64,000 nucleotides of DNA from Syntrophales bacterium (GTDB taxonomy: Bacteria > Desulfobacterota > Syntrophia > Syntrophales > UBA4778). Of this stretch, positions 35,029 to 44,495 are shown piece after piece; within the stretch, counting starts at the first letter, position 1; every line of letters starts with the position of its first letter. Where the stretch lies: assembly GCA_028712885.1 (NCBI GenBank), contig JAQTPK010000008.1, positions 19,096 to 83,095 of the forward strand. The letters are read 5' to 3'. The position numbers and the translations under genes are program-made. Under the pieces are notes generated by a model, which worked only from the letters and a program-made list of their open reading frames with translations, made no database searches and was not told the DNA's origin.

Positions 35029-37345
35029 TGCCCTCTTTTTTCGGTCCGCCGTTCCCTTCTTTTTTGGGGAGGGCCTGGCTGACACCCTGCGACTCGTTAT
35101 AGTCGATCCTGTGGTGAAAGATACCAGTGAGCGTCCGCGTGAAGCTGTCGGCGATGCCGTTCAGGTCGGCCATCGTCAGCTCGCATTCGTCGAGCTGGCC
35201 GTCCATGAAGACCTGCTTGATCCGCCCCTGGACCAGGTTCCTGATCCGCGACGGGGTGGGTTCGGTGAGAGTCCTGGATGACGCCTCGACGACGTCGCCG
35301 AGCATGACTATTCCGGCCTCCTTGGTCTGGGGCTTGGGACCGGGATAGCGGAAATCGCTTTCGGGAATGGAGCGGATGGAGGGGTCCTTGTCCTTCTGCG
35401 CCTTTTCGTAGAAGTAGCTGACGATCCCCATGCCGTGATGCTGGCGGATGATGTCGGTGAGGACCCTGCCGAGCCGGTGCTTCTGCGCGATTTCGCAGCC
35501 GTCCTTCACGTGCGAGATGATCACGAGGCTGCTCATCCGGGGGGAGAGCTTGTCGTGCTTGTTCTTCCAGCCCTGCTGGTTCTCTATGAAATAGAGCGGC
35601 TTGCTTGTCTTGCCGATGTCGTGGTAGTAAGCCGCGACTTTCGCCAGGAGCGAATTGGCGTGGATCGCCTCGGCCGCCGCCTCCGCCATGGAGGCGACTA
35701 TTATGCTGTGGTGATAAGTGCCGGGCGCCTCTACGATCATGCGCTGGAGAATGGGCTGGTCGAGATTGGCGAGCTCAAGCAGGCGGACGTCGGTCGTGTA
35801 CCCGAACAGGCTCTCGAACATGGGGATGACGCCGGCGACCAGGATGCCGGAAAGGACGCCGCCCGCCATGCCCATAAGGAGCTTGAAGAAGATGTCCGTC
35901 TGGGCGAACTTTCCGGACAGGAGCGAGATGCTGATGATGACCGTCATGTTGACCAGGCCCGCCAGGACGCCCGACCGGAAATAGGAAGACCGGTGCTTCC
36001 CGTAGGCGGACATATGGTACGCCGATACGGAGCTGCCGAGAAAGGCGAAGAGAAACATGGTCATCTTCGCCTCGAACAGGAATGTCATCAGCACGGCGGA
36101 AAACACGGAAAAGACGAGCGCGACGTTGCGGTTCATGAACACCGCCACCATCCACGTCGCGAATGTAAAGGGCAGGGCGTAATAAACGGCGTCGGCCTGG
36201 ATGTAGGGAAAGGCATGGGAAATGGAATCGGAGAAGAAGATCCCCGCCCGCACCAGGATAACCTGGAGCAGCGCCAGTGACGACAGGAACAGAACGTCCA
36301 CGATGCTCTTTTCGATGTTCTTCGCCAGCCCCCGCGATATATTGTAAAACACCGCGCAGAGAATCATTATCGTGAACAGGATGCCGAAGAACGCCTCGTG
36401 CGCCCGGGGCGAATCCTTCCGTCCGAAATACACGTCGAGCTTGTTCAGCGTTTCCGGGGTAAGGCTTTCGCCGGCCCTGGCGATCACTTCATTTTTCTGG
36501 ATCCTGAAATAGAGCGGCTGGAAGTTCTCGATAAGGCTCTGCTTTCTTTTTTCAGTGGCGTCCCTGTTGAACGTGAGATTCGGCTGGACGAGACCCCGCA
36601 GGAAGGTGAACGCGAATATTCTCTGCTCCTCTTTTTCCCTGCCGAAAAACGAGATCGACTGTTTTTCCAGGTAATAATCCAGATCCTCCATATCGATGAC
36701 GTTCGTCAAGTTCCTGCGTTCCTCTTCCCGCTGCGTCTTGAGGTCCCGGGTGATGATGCCCTTCTTTTTAGACCATTTGACGTACTCGTCGTGGCGGACG
36801 AAATCGGCCCGGTACACTATCTGCAAGAACTGGTTCAGGCTGTTTTCCACGTCGCTGGAAAACGCCCTCCTGTGCAGGTACTGGAAGTTGGCGCCGGAAA
36901 TCGGGACGCCGAGGGCCCTTTCCAGATCCGCCCTGACCTTCCTCAGATCGCGCGCGCGGGTTTCCCCGGTGTCGTCCCGGCGGTAATGGCGCTCGCGCAC
37001 CTGGGAAAAGGCCCTGGATATCTGGCCGGCGAGATTGGCGGGAAACTCCCTGTCGTAGTCGTAGACGGGCTCGAGGTTCCTCTCTGCTTCCGTTTTGCGC
37101 TGTTCGGTGGCCGCGCGGTCCTTCACGACGAAATCACGGTCGGCGATCACGTCCTTTTCGAGGACCATGCCGACGGAATACACCGGAGAAAAGAAATGGA
37201 AGCGCGGAATCAGCAGGAGAGTCAGGATAACGCTCAGGACAACAAGGATGCTCCACTTCTGCAGGGCGGGATTTTTCAGGAAAAGAGGAATCTCCCTCTG
37301 TGCGGGAGTTCCCTTGACCTTCAGCGCTGTGCCGTTCTTTTGCAT
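34979..37345 (-). CDS. 7TM-HD family phosphohydrolase (PgpH-like)
   Basis: 788-residue membrane protein. One N-terminal membrane helix (WSILVVLSVILTLLLI), a large extracytoplasmic 7TMR-HDED domain (about 55-310), about seven membrane segments (320-500), then a cytoplasmic HD domain with YHHSIIVASMAEAAAEAI, AAYYHDIGK and IIRQHHG. PgpH homologues degrade cyclic di-AMP in Firmicutes; activity in this lineage is untested. The Lys/Gly/Asn-rich tail (KKEGNGG twice) overlaps ybeY. Confidence 0.9.
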   Translation of the reverse strand: MQKNGTALKVKGTPAQREIPLFLKNPALQKWSILVVLSVILTLLLIPRFHFFSPVYSVGMVLEKDVIADRDFVVKDRAATEQRKTEAERNLEPVYDYDREFPANLAGQISRAFSQVRERHYRRDDTGETRARDLRKVRADLERALGVPISGANFQYLHRRAFSSDVENSLNQFLQIVYRADFVRHDEYVKWSKKKGIITRDLKTQREEERRNLTNVIDMEDLDYYLEKQSISFFGREKEEQRIFAFTFLRGLVQPNLTFNRDATEKRKQSLIENFQPLYFRIQKNEVIARAGESLTPETLNKLDVYFGRKDSPRAHEAFFGILFTIMILCAVFYNISRGLAKNIEKSIVDVLFLSSLALLQVILVRAGIFFSDSISHAFPYIQADAVYYALPFTFATWMVAVFMNRNVALVFSVFSAVLMTFLFEAKMTMFLFAFLGSSVSAYHMSAYGKHRSSYFRSGVLAGLVNMTVIISISLLSGKFAQTDIFFKLLMGMAGGVLSGILVAGVIPMFESLFGYTTDVRLLELANLDQPILQRMIVEAPGTYHHSIIVASMAEAAAEAIHANSLLAKVAAYYHDIGKTSKPLYFIENQQGWKNKHDKLSPRMSSLVIISHVKDGCEIAQKHRLGRVLTDIIRQHHGMGIVSYFYEKAQKDKDPSIRSIPESDFRYPGPKPQTKEAGIVMLGDVVEASSRTLTEPTPSRIRNLVQGRIKQVFMDGQLDECELTMADLNGIADSFTRTLTGIFHHRIDYNESQGVSQALPKKEGNGGPKKEGNGGHPDNRPAEKGKGR

Positions 37346-37355
37346 GCTCGGATGC

Positions 37356-38348
37356 TTATTTCGCCGGCTTCCGTCTTACCCGGTCGAGATGATTATACGC
37401 CCTTATTATGTCCTGAACGAGCGGATGTCTTACCACGTCCACTTCTGAAAAGTAAATAAAGCTGATCGCCTCCGTCCTGCTGAGGATCTCTTCGGCTTCG
37501 ATCAGCCCCGATATCTTGTCCGGCGGCAGGTCGGTCTGGGTCACGTCCCCGGTGATGACGGATTTTGAGCCGAAACCGAGCCTGGTCAGGAACATTTTCA
37601 TCTGCTCCGAGGTCGTATTCTGCGCTTCGTCGAGTATGACGAACGAGTCGTTCAGCGTCCGGCCCCGCATGAAGGCGAGGGGCGCGACCTCGATTATTCC
37701 CTTGTGGACGAGGGCGGTTGCCCGGTCGAAATCCATCATTTCGAACAGGGCATCGTAGAGCGGCCGGAGATAAGGATTGACCTTCTCGGCGATATCGCCC
37801 GGCAGAAATCCCAGTTTCTCCCCGGCTTCGACCGCAGGGCGGGCGAGCACGATGCGGCTTACCCTCCTCTCCATAAGCGCCGACACCGCCATCGCCATGG
37901 CGAGATACGTTTTGCCGGTTCCCGCCGGTCCAATCCCGAAGACCATGTCGTGGCTGCGGATCGCGTCTATGTAAGCCTTCTGGGCGATGCTTTTGGGGGT
38001 AACGGAGCGCCTTTTTGAAGGCACGAGTATCGTATCCAGGAAAACGTCTTCCAGGCGGACGTTCGGATCTTCGGTGAGAATCCTCCTGGCGTAATCTATA
38101 TCGGCGGGATAGATCGGAACCCCTTTTCCGATAAGGGAATACAGCTGCAGGACAAGGCTCTCGACTATCTCCGTTTCCCGCTTTCCCCCGGTGATCTGGA
38201 TCTCGTTGCCGCGGGCCTGCAAATGTACCTTCTGCAGTTTTTCAATCAGCTTCAGATTTTTGTCGTGTTCTCCGAGAAGGACCTTGAAAAGGTTCACATC
38301 CGGAAAGCCGACCGTCTTTGTCACGGTTTTTTCTGTTTTCGACTTCAT
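37356..38348 (-). CDS. PhoH-family ATPase (YbeZ-like)
   Basis: 330-residue ATPase with Walker [18 protein letters not shown] near 140, [21 protein letters not shown] and Walker [14 protein letters not shown]-terminal KH-like extension. It leads a phoH-pgpH-ybeY run typical of bacteria; YbeZ works with YbeY in rRNA processing. Overlaps nothing upstream; the ten-base gap to pgpH indicates an operon. Confidence 0.92.
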   Translation of the reverse strand: MKSKTEKTVTKTVGFPDVNLFKVLLGEHDKNLKLIEKLQKVHLQARGNEIQITGGKRETEIVESLVLQLYSLIGKGVPIYPADIDYARRILTEDPNVRLEDVFLDTILVPSKRRSVTPKSIAQKAYIDAIRSHDMVFGIGPAGTGKTYLAMAMAVSALMERRVSRIVLARPAVEAGEKLGFLPGDIAEKVNPYLRPLYDALFEMMDFDRATALVHKGIIEVAPLAFMRGRTLNDSFVILDEAQNTTSEQMKMFLTRLGFGSKSVITGDVTQTDLPPDKISGLIEAEEILSRTEAISFIYFSEVDVVRHPLVQDIIRAYNHLDRVRRKPAK

Positions 38349-38514
38349 CTACCCCAAGTAAAAAAGACGGTTCCTTTTTCCGGAAAATCCGGGAAAAACC
38401 GCCTGTCAAATACTTGCTTATAATTATATCATTTTGGGCTCCTTTATAGCATAAAAAGGGCCTGATGCAAATATGGGCAATTATCGTCCTGTGCAGGTCT
38501 TTTCTTTAGCCGTT

Positions 38515-38582
38515 AAACTGCGTTTTCCCGCTCACGCGCTTCCCGCCTTCCCGCTTTCCCTCATTTCTCGCATTTCCCGCCT
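38515..38582. repeat. pyrimidine-rich short-unit repeat (ttcccgc family)
   Basis: Units GCGCTTCCCGCCTTCCCGC and ATTTCTCGCATTTCCCGCC run up to the stop codon of the M20 peptidase (minus strand). Only one arm is clear here; the preceding spacer has no hairpin partner I can see. TTTCCCGCC units recur near 56.77 kb. Confidence 0.5.
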
Positions 38583-39821
38583 CTAATCATTCCCGCAAAG
38601 GAACAAGTACCCGAAAACCTTGGCATTTCCGACCATGTAGTCGATAATGCAGAATTCATTCGGCTGATGCGCCATATGTCCCAGCCTGCCCCAGACCGCA
38701 GCGGGAAAACCGAGGTGCCTCAGGCAGGCGGCGACCGTGCCACCTCCGATGCCGATCGGATGCGCCTCGACGCCGTAGACTTCCCTTATTGCACGCGTAA
38801 GGAACCGGACGACAGGGGCATCGACAGGGGTCGGCCGCGGGGCCTGCGCCATCTGGACGGGCGTAGTCTCGACAGACACGCCGTAAGTCTCCTCCACTTC
38901 GGAGCACATCCTCCTGATCTGAGAAAGTACGTCGGCCAGGGAATACTGGGGGAGAATACGGCTGTCCAGATAAAAGATATCTTCGCCGGGGATGGTATTC
39001 ACATTGGAGACGTTCGCGTCCTTGCGGGTCGGCTCGAACGTGCTCATCGGAGGATCGTACAGGCTGTCGGTATGGTTGAAAATTTCGTACAGATCGTGCA
39101 GCCGGACGACCAGGCGGCTTCCCGCCGCGAAGGCGTTTATCCCCAGGTAGGGCCTGCTGGCGTGGCACTGCTTGCCTACCGTCTTGAGACGAAGCCACAG
39201 GATGCTTTTCTCGGCGATTTCGATCCGGTCCCCTCTCTCATTGCCGAAGTCGGGCACCACAAAGAAGTCCTCGGGCTGGAAGAGGGAGGCGTGCGCCTTC
39301 AGCAGGTACTTGAGCCCGTACTCGCTGCCCATTTCCTCGTCCGAGACGATGGCCAGGCGAATCCGGCAGGGCGGCTCCGCTTTTTCGTCCAAGAGGGCCT
39401 TGGCGGCGAAAACGGAGGCGACGAGGTCCTGCTGGTTGTCCTCGGTGCCCCTGCCGTATATCTTTCCGTCTTCTACCCGGGCCTGATACGGATCGGATTT
39501 CCAGAAGCCCCGCTCGCCGGGAGGGACGACGTCCATATGGGTCATAATCCAGACGGACCGGCTGTTTTCGCGTCCAGGAATCGTCACGACGATATTGGGC
39601 CGAACGCCGGACGGGACGCGGTCGTCGGGAGCATCATATACCAGGATATCCCGGAAACCGAGGCCCGCAAGCGTACGCAGGAGGTATTTCGCTTTCTCCG
39701 ACTCTCCCTCTCCGCCGCTTTCCGGGCCCACGGCAGGTATCGCCGTGAGCTCGCATTGCATGCGGATCATGTCCTCGCGATAGGATTCGATCCTTCGGTT
39801 CAGGCGTTCGAACAGCTGCAT
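38583..39821 (-). CDS. M20-family metallopeptidase (ArgE/DapE/carboxypeptidase type)
   Basis: 412-residue cytoplasmic enzyme with two-zinc signature: MTHMDVVPPG (His/Asp), YGRGTEDNQQ (bridging Asp), VSDEEMGSEYG (catalytic Glu-Glu), VPDFG, and a late HMAHQPNEFC (His). The lid domain contains GKQCHASRPYLGINA. It overlaps the downstream end of the M16 gene (shared base 39821). M20 members cleave dipeptides or acyl amino acids; substrate unknown. Confidence 0.9.
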   Translation of the reverse strand: MQLFERLNRRIESYREDMIRMQCELTAIPAVGPESGGEGESEKAKYLLRTLAGLGFRDILVYDAPDDRVPSGVRPNIVVTIPGRENSRSVWIMTHMDVVPPGERGFWKSDPYQARVEDGKIYGRGTEDNQQDLVASVFAAKALLDEKAEPPCRIRLAIVSDEEMGSEYGLKYLLKAHASLFQPEDFFVVPDFGNERGDRIEIAEKSILWLRLKTVGKQCHASRPYLGINAFAAGSRLVVRLHDLYEIFNHTDSLYDPPMSTFEPTRKDANVSNVNTIPGEDIFYLDSRILPQYSLADVLSQIRRMCSEVEETYGVSVETTPVQMAQAPRPTPVDAPVVRFLTRAIREVYGVEAHPIGIGGGTVAACLRHLGFPAAVWGRLGHMAHQPNEFCIIDYMVGNAKVFGYLFLCGND

Positions 39822-41251
39822 CAGAAATTCTCTTTCATCCGGATGAGTTTGCCGGACGGCGCGACCGGTTTCTCGAAACCGTCCTCATTGCCCACAATGA
39901 GGACGACAGCGCCGTCCGAAGGCAAATGCCGGACGGCGCTCTCCCGGACCTCTGCGGAAGTGACCTTTTCGATCCTGTCCCGGAAAGAGGAGAGGAAGTC
40001 CGCCGGCAGGCCGTAAAATTCGACCCGCAGCATCTCGGCGGCGATCTGCTCGGCGGTCTCCAGATCGAAAACGAAACTGTTATTGATCGATTTCTTGGCC
40101 CAGGAAAGCTCCTGTTCGGTTATCCCCTTTTTCCGGAGCGAATCGAGGGTCTCCCTGATCACCTGGAGGACTTCGGCCGTCGATGCCGTATTCGTAATCG
40201 AATATGCCTGGATCGCGCCGTAATTCCCGTGCGCTGAATAGAAGCTCCCGGTGCTGTAGGAAAGGCCGCGCCTGTTGCGGATCTCGCCGGTCAGGCGGGA
40301 ATTGAAGCCCCCGCTTCCGAGCAGGAAATCGAGGACCGACAATGAGTAAAAATCGGGGCTCGATTTGCCCGGAACTACGTATCCGAGGATGATCGTGGAT
40401 TGCGGAACGGTCTTTTCGATCAGGTGAACTGATCCATGCGAGACGGGCCGGGGCGGGTCGGGATAGGCTGCCGCTGCGGGTTTCGTCTTCCAGTCGCCGA
40501 AACGCAGCTCCGCCAGCTTGAGCGCCTCTTCCCGCGAGATGTCGCCCGTTATGGCGACGAGCATGTTTCCGGGGCGGAACCTGTCGGCATGAAAGCGGGT
40601 CAGGTCTTCGCGCCGGATCGAGCCCACGGAACGGATGGTGGCCAGTCTGCCGCGCGGATTGTCGCGGTAAATCAACGGGCGGAACTCCCGGAAGGCGGTT
40701 TTTTGCGGGTCGTCCTTTATCCTCCGCAGCGACTCTATCTTGAGGTTTTTGGCGATGGCGAGTTTTTTCACGTCGAAGGCCGGCTTCCGGACCATGTCCG
40801 CAAACAGGGCGAAGGCCTCGGGGAAGTGATCCCGGTGTGCGTTGACCGATCCGGTGCAGGCATCCAGGCCCGCGGTGAAGGAGACGACCGATGCCGAGTA
40901 ATCCAGCCTTTCGTCTATGCGGTCTCCGCTCAGCGACGCGGCGCCGCCTGTCCTCATCACGGTTGCGGCGATCTCCGCTATGCCTTCTTTTCCCGGAGGA
41001 TCGTACGCGGACCCCGCCCGTATGAGGGCGGCCGCCCGGACCAGCGGGAGCTCCCTGTCCTGAATGATATAGACAGTAAGGCCGTTCTTCAGGACAACTC
41101 TTTCGGTCTGCGGAACTTCAAACTTCAGCGGCGGGTAGCGGAGAAGCCCGGGGTCAGCCGTGATTTCCGCAGCGCCGGCGTTTGCGCCGCACAGGACGAA
41201 TATAAAGAGGATGCACAGCCGTGAAATCAGGAGCAGGAATCGGGTTTTCAC
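39821..41251 (-). CDS. M16-family peptidase-like protein, catalytically inactive partner
   Basis: 476 residues with an N-terminal signal peptide (LLLISRLCILFIFVLCGANAGA). The M16 fold is clear (RVVLKNGLTVYIIQDRELPLV, FSAHGNYGAIQAYSI), but the zinc motif HxxEH is replaced by GIAEIAATV, so it should be the inactive half of a heterodimer with the next gene upstream. Likely periplasmic. Confidence 0.9.
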   Translation of the reverse strand: MKTRFLLLISRLCILFIFVLCGANAGAAEITADPGLLRYPPLKFEVPQTERVVLKNGLTVYIIQDRELPLVRAAALIRAGSAYDPPGKEGIAEIAATVMRTGGAASLSGDRIDERLDYSASVVSFTAGLDACTGSVNAHRDHFPEAFALFADMVRKPAFDVKKLAIAKNLKIESLRRIKDDPQKTAFREFRPLIYRDNPRGRLATIRSVGSIRREDLTRFHADRFRPGNMLVAITGDISREEALKLAELRFGDWKTKPAAAAYPDPPRPVSHGSVHLIEKTVPQSTIILGYVVPGKSSPDFYSLSVLDFLLGSGGFNSRLTGEIRNRRGLSYSTGSFYSAHGNYGAIQAYSITNTASTAEVLQVIRETLDSLRKKGITEQELSWAKKSINNSFVFDLETAEQIAAEMLRVEFYGLPADFLSSFRDRIEKVTSAEVRESAVRHLPSDGAVVLIVGNEDGFEKPVAPSGKLIRMKENF

Positions 41252-42753
41252 CGGTCGGTTCCTCCCAGAACGGCAACCGTACGGTTCTCCCGTTTTAAAT
41301 AACGGTTCGCAACTTCCAGGATATTCTTTGGAGTTATCCGTTCGATCGTCTCCAGATGCTGTTTTATATACCTGTAATCCCCGGCGACCACTTCAAAATA
41401 GGAGAGCTTCCCTGCCAGGCCCTCGTTGGAGTCGAGGTCGCGGAGATAATCCATCCGGATCTGATTTTTGACTTTCTCCAGCTCCGCCGCCGCAACGGGT
41501 TCCTTACGGAGTTTCTCGAGCTCCGCGAGAATCTCCTTTTCCAATTCCGCGGCCGAGTGGGGGCCGCGCGGCGTCCCGTAAACGACAAACAGATTGGGAT
41601 AACGGCTGCCCGGGAAACCGTTTGCCGCGTCTATCCGTTCGGCGATGTTTTTGCCCTCAACCAGTCGTTTCTGGAATCGGGAAGTCCGGCCCCGCGAAAG
41701 CAGGGCTTCGATAATATCGAACACGGTATCGTCGAAAGAGGGCAGGGGGGGCTTGTGCCAGCCCATGGCGATCCGGGGCGAGGCTTTCATGCTGATGAAG
41801 ACGCGCCGCTCGCCCGATTGGACCGGCTCCTCCGTGATGTGCGGCCGGTATATTTTCTGGGCTGGGATGCCCCCGAAATATTTCCTGATCATTTCCATCA
41901 CCCGGGGGGCGGAAACGTCGCCTGCCACGGCAATCACCGTGTTGTTCGGCGCGTAAAAAGTCCTGTAGAATTCCCGGACAAAATCGTAATTAAAATTGGC
42001 TATATCGGACGGCCAGCCGATAATCGGGCGGCGGTAAGGGTGCGCCGTGAATGCGGTGGCGAGGAACTGCTCCCACAGCTTCCTCTCCGGCAGAGACTCG
42101 ATCATCTGTCTCCTCTCTTCCATGATGACGCTTCTCTCGGAATAGAACTCCCTGAATATCGGCTCCCGCATGCGCTCCGATTCTATCCGCGCCCAAAGTT
42201 CGATTTTATTTGAGGGAAGGCTCACGAAATAGCTTGTTATGTCCTGTCCCGTGGAGGCGTTCATCCGGGTGCCCCCGTTTTCGGTGTACAGCCTGTCTAT
42301 CTCGTTGTGCACGATAAGCCTGCTTTCCCGGTCCTGGAGCTCCGCGAGCCGGCGGGCAAGCTCTTTTATTTTTTCCCCGTCCGCAGCTTTGCCCTTCCTC
42401 TTCTCGCGGTCGAGCTCGTTTCCGGTCCTGATCAGCTCTTCCCTGATTTTTTCCTCGGCCTTAAAATCCTTCGTTCCGATCGTCCGCGTGCCTTTGAACA
42501 GCAGGTGCTCGAGGAAATGGGCGGTGCCGGTCCGGCCCGAGATTTCATCAACCGCCCCCACGTCGTGCCGGATATAAAGGGAGACGGTAGGGCTCAAATG
42601 CCTTTCCTGGATAAGCACTTTCAGTCCGTTTTCGAGGGTAAAGGACTGGACGCGCTGTTCAAGCTCGAAGGACAGGGCGGCGGAACCGAACAACAGAAGA
42701 ATCGGAATGACCGCGGCGATTGCCGCGATACAGGGAACCGGTCTTTTTCTCAT
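41248..42753 (-). CDS. M16-family zinc peptidase, catalytically competent
   Basis: 501 residues, signal peptide (AAIAAVIPILLLFGSAALS). Intact inverted zinc motif in GTAHFLEHLLFKGT, with the downstream Glu in ERMREPIFREFYSERSVIMEERRQ. It overlaps the inactive partner by four bases. A charged coiled-coil insertion (REELIRTGNELDREKRKG) follows the zinc site. Processes peptides in the periplasm, by family analogy. Confidence 0.92.
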   Translation of the reverse strand: MRKRPVPCIAAIAAVIPILLLFGSAALSFELEQRVQSFTLENGLKVLIQERHLSPTVSLYIRHDVGAVDEISGRTGTAHFLEHLLFKGTRTIGTKDFKAEEKIREELIRTGNELDREKRKGKAADGEKIKELARRLAELQDRESRLIVHNEIDRLYTENGGTRMNASTGQDITSYFVSLPSNKIELWARIESERMREPIFREFYSERSVIMEERRQMIESLPERKLWEQFLATAFTAHPYRRPIIGWPSDIANFNYDFVREFYRTFYAPNNTVIAVAGDVSAPRVMEMIRKYFGGIPAQKIYRPHITEEPVQSGERRVFISMKASPRIAMGWHKPPLPSFDDTVFDIIEALLSRGRTSRFQKRLVEGKNIAERIDAANGFPGSRYPNLFVVYGTPRGPHSAAELEKEILAELEKLRKEPVAAAELEKVKNQIRMDYLRDLDSNEGLAGKLSYFEVVAGDYRYIKQHLETIERITPKNILEVANRYLKRENRTVAVLGGTDR

Positions 42754-43004
42754 TGTTGCTCCTTTTGCCTGAACCGTCTGAAAATCTGCATGGCCGGGTA
42801 GAGGATACCGACGGCGCTGGCGAGAATCATGAAATTTGAGGCAAAAAATACGGCGATAAACTCGAGGGGATTTTTAAGGTCGTAAGATCCGATCAGCATA
42901 CTGACCCCGACTGAAAAAAAGGCCGCGGAGAATACTGAGATCACGAGAAGCTTTCCCCACCAGATAATTTCCTGCAGCATCGTTTTATCCTGAAAATAAG
43001 TCAT
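42750..43004 (-). CDS. small two-helix membrane protein
   Basis: About 84 residues from ATG 43004 (ATG 42980 is also possible; the track's TTG 43031 overlaps the upstream gene). Two hydrophobic segments, LLVISVFSAAFFSVGVSMLI and FIAVFFASNFMILASAVGIL, end in a basic tail RRFRQKEQQ. ATGA overlap with the M16 peptidase start implies translational coupling. No recognised family. Confidence 0.65.
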   Translation of the reverse strand: MTYFQDKTMLQEIIWWGKLLVISVFSAAFFSVGVSMLIGSYDLKNPLEFIAVFFASNFMILASAVGILYPAMQIFRRFRQKEQQ

Positions 43005-43015
43005 TTTAGTCCCAT

Positions 43016-44383
43016 TCAGGCCTCCTGGCAAGCCCCAACCTCCGGGGGAGTCCTGGAATAAATTTTCAGATGCTGAAAGGATTCCTCCGTCAGCGATGCA
43101 TCACGGCAGGGGAGAAGGGTGTTGTTATGGAAGAGGGGCTCCCGCTCGATATCCAGGGAGGATGCCGCTATGCAATCTTTCCAGATAGCCGTCCCCGGGA
43201 TGGGGGAAAACTCCGTCAGGTACGGGCGGCCGCCGCACGACCGGACGAATTCCAGACTCTCTTTGATTTCGGCAAATTCCTGTCCCGGCAGACCGCACAG
43301 GATATACACCCCGATGTCCATTTCCCGGAAGCCGGATTCCCGCAGCCGGGCGATCGCCTCCCTCAGCTCTTCCGAGCGGACCTTTCCCCCGGTTGCGGCC
43401 TGCCTTTCCGAGTCCGATGTTTCAAAGCCGAGCCGCACCGTCCGGAAGCCGGCACGGAACATCAGGGAGGCGGCTTCGGCCGTCAGCCAGCGGGCGTGCA
43501 GCCCGTTGGGCGTATGGAAAAAGCAGTCCAGTTTCCTGCGGATTATTTCCCGGAGGAGAGGGATGGCCGAACTTTCCGCTTCCGCGAGGAAACCGTCATC
43601 GTAAAAGGAAAACTCTCTGACCCCGAATTTACGGCGCCAGAATTCAATCTCATCCGCCGTCCTTGCGGGGTCCCGGACCAGAAATTTCTTCCGGAGCAGG
43701 TGCGAAGCGCAGTACGTGCACCGGAAACGGCAGCCATGGGATGACAGGATCGGGACCTGCTCCAGACGGGAGAGCAGGTCGAATGCAGGATAGGGGAAGG
43801 TGTCGGGATCGTTTGCGTTCGGAATGCACAGCGGCGGGAATCCGAATGTTTTTTCGAGAAAGGACGGAACGGCTTCACAGCCGCCGGGCAGGACGAAATC
43901 CGCCCCCGAGTGGCTGACAGCGTGGCTGGTGCACAATGAGGCGTAGACCCCGCCCAGGATGACGGGGGCGCCGGGGAAGACCTCCCGGACCGAGCGGATG
44001 GATTCAAACACTCCCGGGTACCAGTAGGTCATCATCGAGGTGACAAACACCGCGTCGGGAGGATGCTTTCGGAGCAGTTCATCTCTGAGCATCCGGGGAC
44101 TGATGCCGAAGCGCCGGTATTTTCTCCTGGCGAACGCGATCGGTTCGGGCTTCGGGATTACCTGAAAGGGAAACTTGCCTCGGCCGGTATGCCTGCGCAC
44201 AGGGACCCGGAGTTCGCCGTCGAACGGTATTCCGGGGTGCCACGGGTCCATGCAGTCGATCAGGTCTACCTCATGGCCGTTTTCGCGCAGCAGGGCCGCC
44301 AGATAAAGCAGGCCGAGAGGCTTCATCCAGAAATCGAAAGCCGAAAAATCGTGGATATTCGGGTTGATTAGAAGGGCGCGCAT
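43016..44383 (-). CDS. B12-binding-type radical SAM protein
   Basis: 455 residues. The N-terminal half is a cobalamin-binding-like Rossmann domain (MRALLINPN, LGLLYLAALLRENGHEVDLIDC), followed by a radical SAM core with CRFRCTYC near 218 and LGFETSDSERQAATGG. Members of this family include methyltransferases and enzymes acting on lipids or cofactors; no specific reaction can be given. Confidence 0.85.
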   Translation of the reverse strand: MRALLINPNIHDFSAFDFWMKPLGLLYLAALLRENGHEVDLIDCMDPWHPGIPFDGELRVPVRRHTGRGKFPFQVIPKPEPIAFARRKYRRFGISPRMLRDELLRKHPPDAVFVTSMMTYWYPGVFESIRSVREVFPGAPVILGGVYASLCTSHAVSHSGADFVLPGGCEAVPSFLEKTFGFPPLCIPNANDPDTFPYPAFDLLSRLEQVPILSSHGCRFRCTYCASHLLRKKFLVRDPARTADEIEFWRRKFGVREFSFYDDGFLAEAESSAIPLLREIIRRKLDCFFHTPNGLHARWLTAEAASLMFRAGFRTVRLGFETSDSERQAATGGKVRSEELREAIARLRESGFREMDIGVYILCGLPGQEFAEIKESLEFVRSCGGRPYLTEFSPIPGTAIWKDCIAASSLDIEREPLFHNNTLLPCRDASLTEESFQHLKIYSRTPPEVGACQEA

Positions 44384-44398
44384 GCTAATTTGCAGAAT

Positions 44399-44491
44399 CC
44401 GAGGGTTCGAGGGTTCAAGGTTAAATCAGGCTGGTTTAATTTCCTTTTAGCGATCAAGCAGGCATTTAAGTACTCGAACCCTCGAAACCTT
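44399..44491. repeat. inverted gttcgag/ctcgaac short-unit repeat
   Basis: Left arm 44399-44424 (GAGGGTTCGAGGGTTCAAGG) and right arm 44472-44491 (ACTCGAACCCTCGAAACC) bracket about 48 bases. It fills the whole gap between the M48 protease 3' end and the radical SAM start. The same GGGTTCGAG unit is used after the TPR gene at 58.5 kb. Confidence 0.78.
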
Positions 44492-44495
44492 CTTT

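Noticed and set aside
38667-40016. 449-codon plus-strand ORF
   Set aside because: Antisense to the M20 peptidase and M16 genes, which have intact active-site motifs; the ORF itself is low-complexity Arg/Gly-rich.
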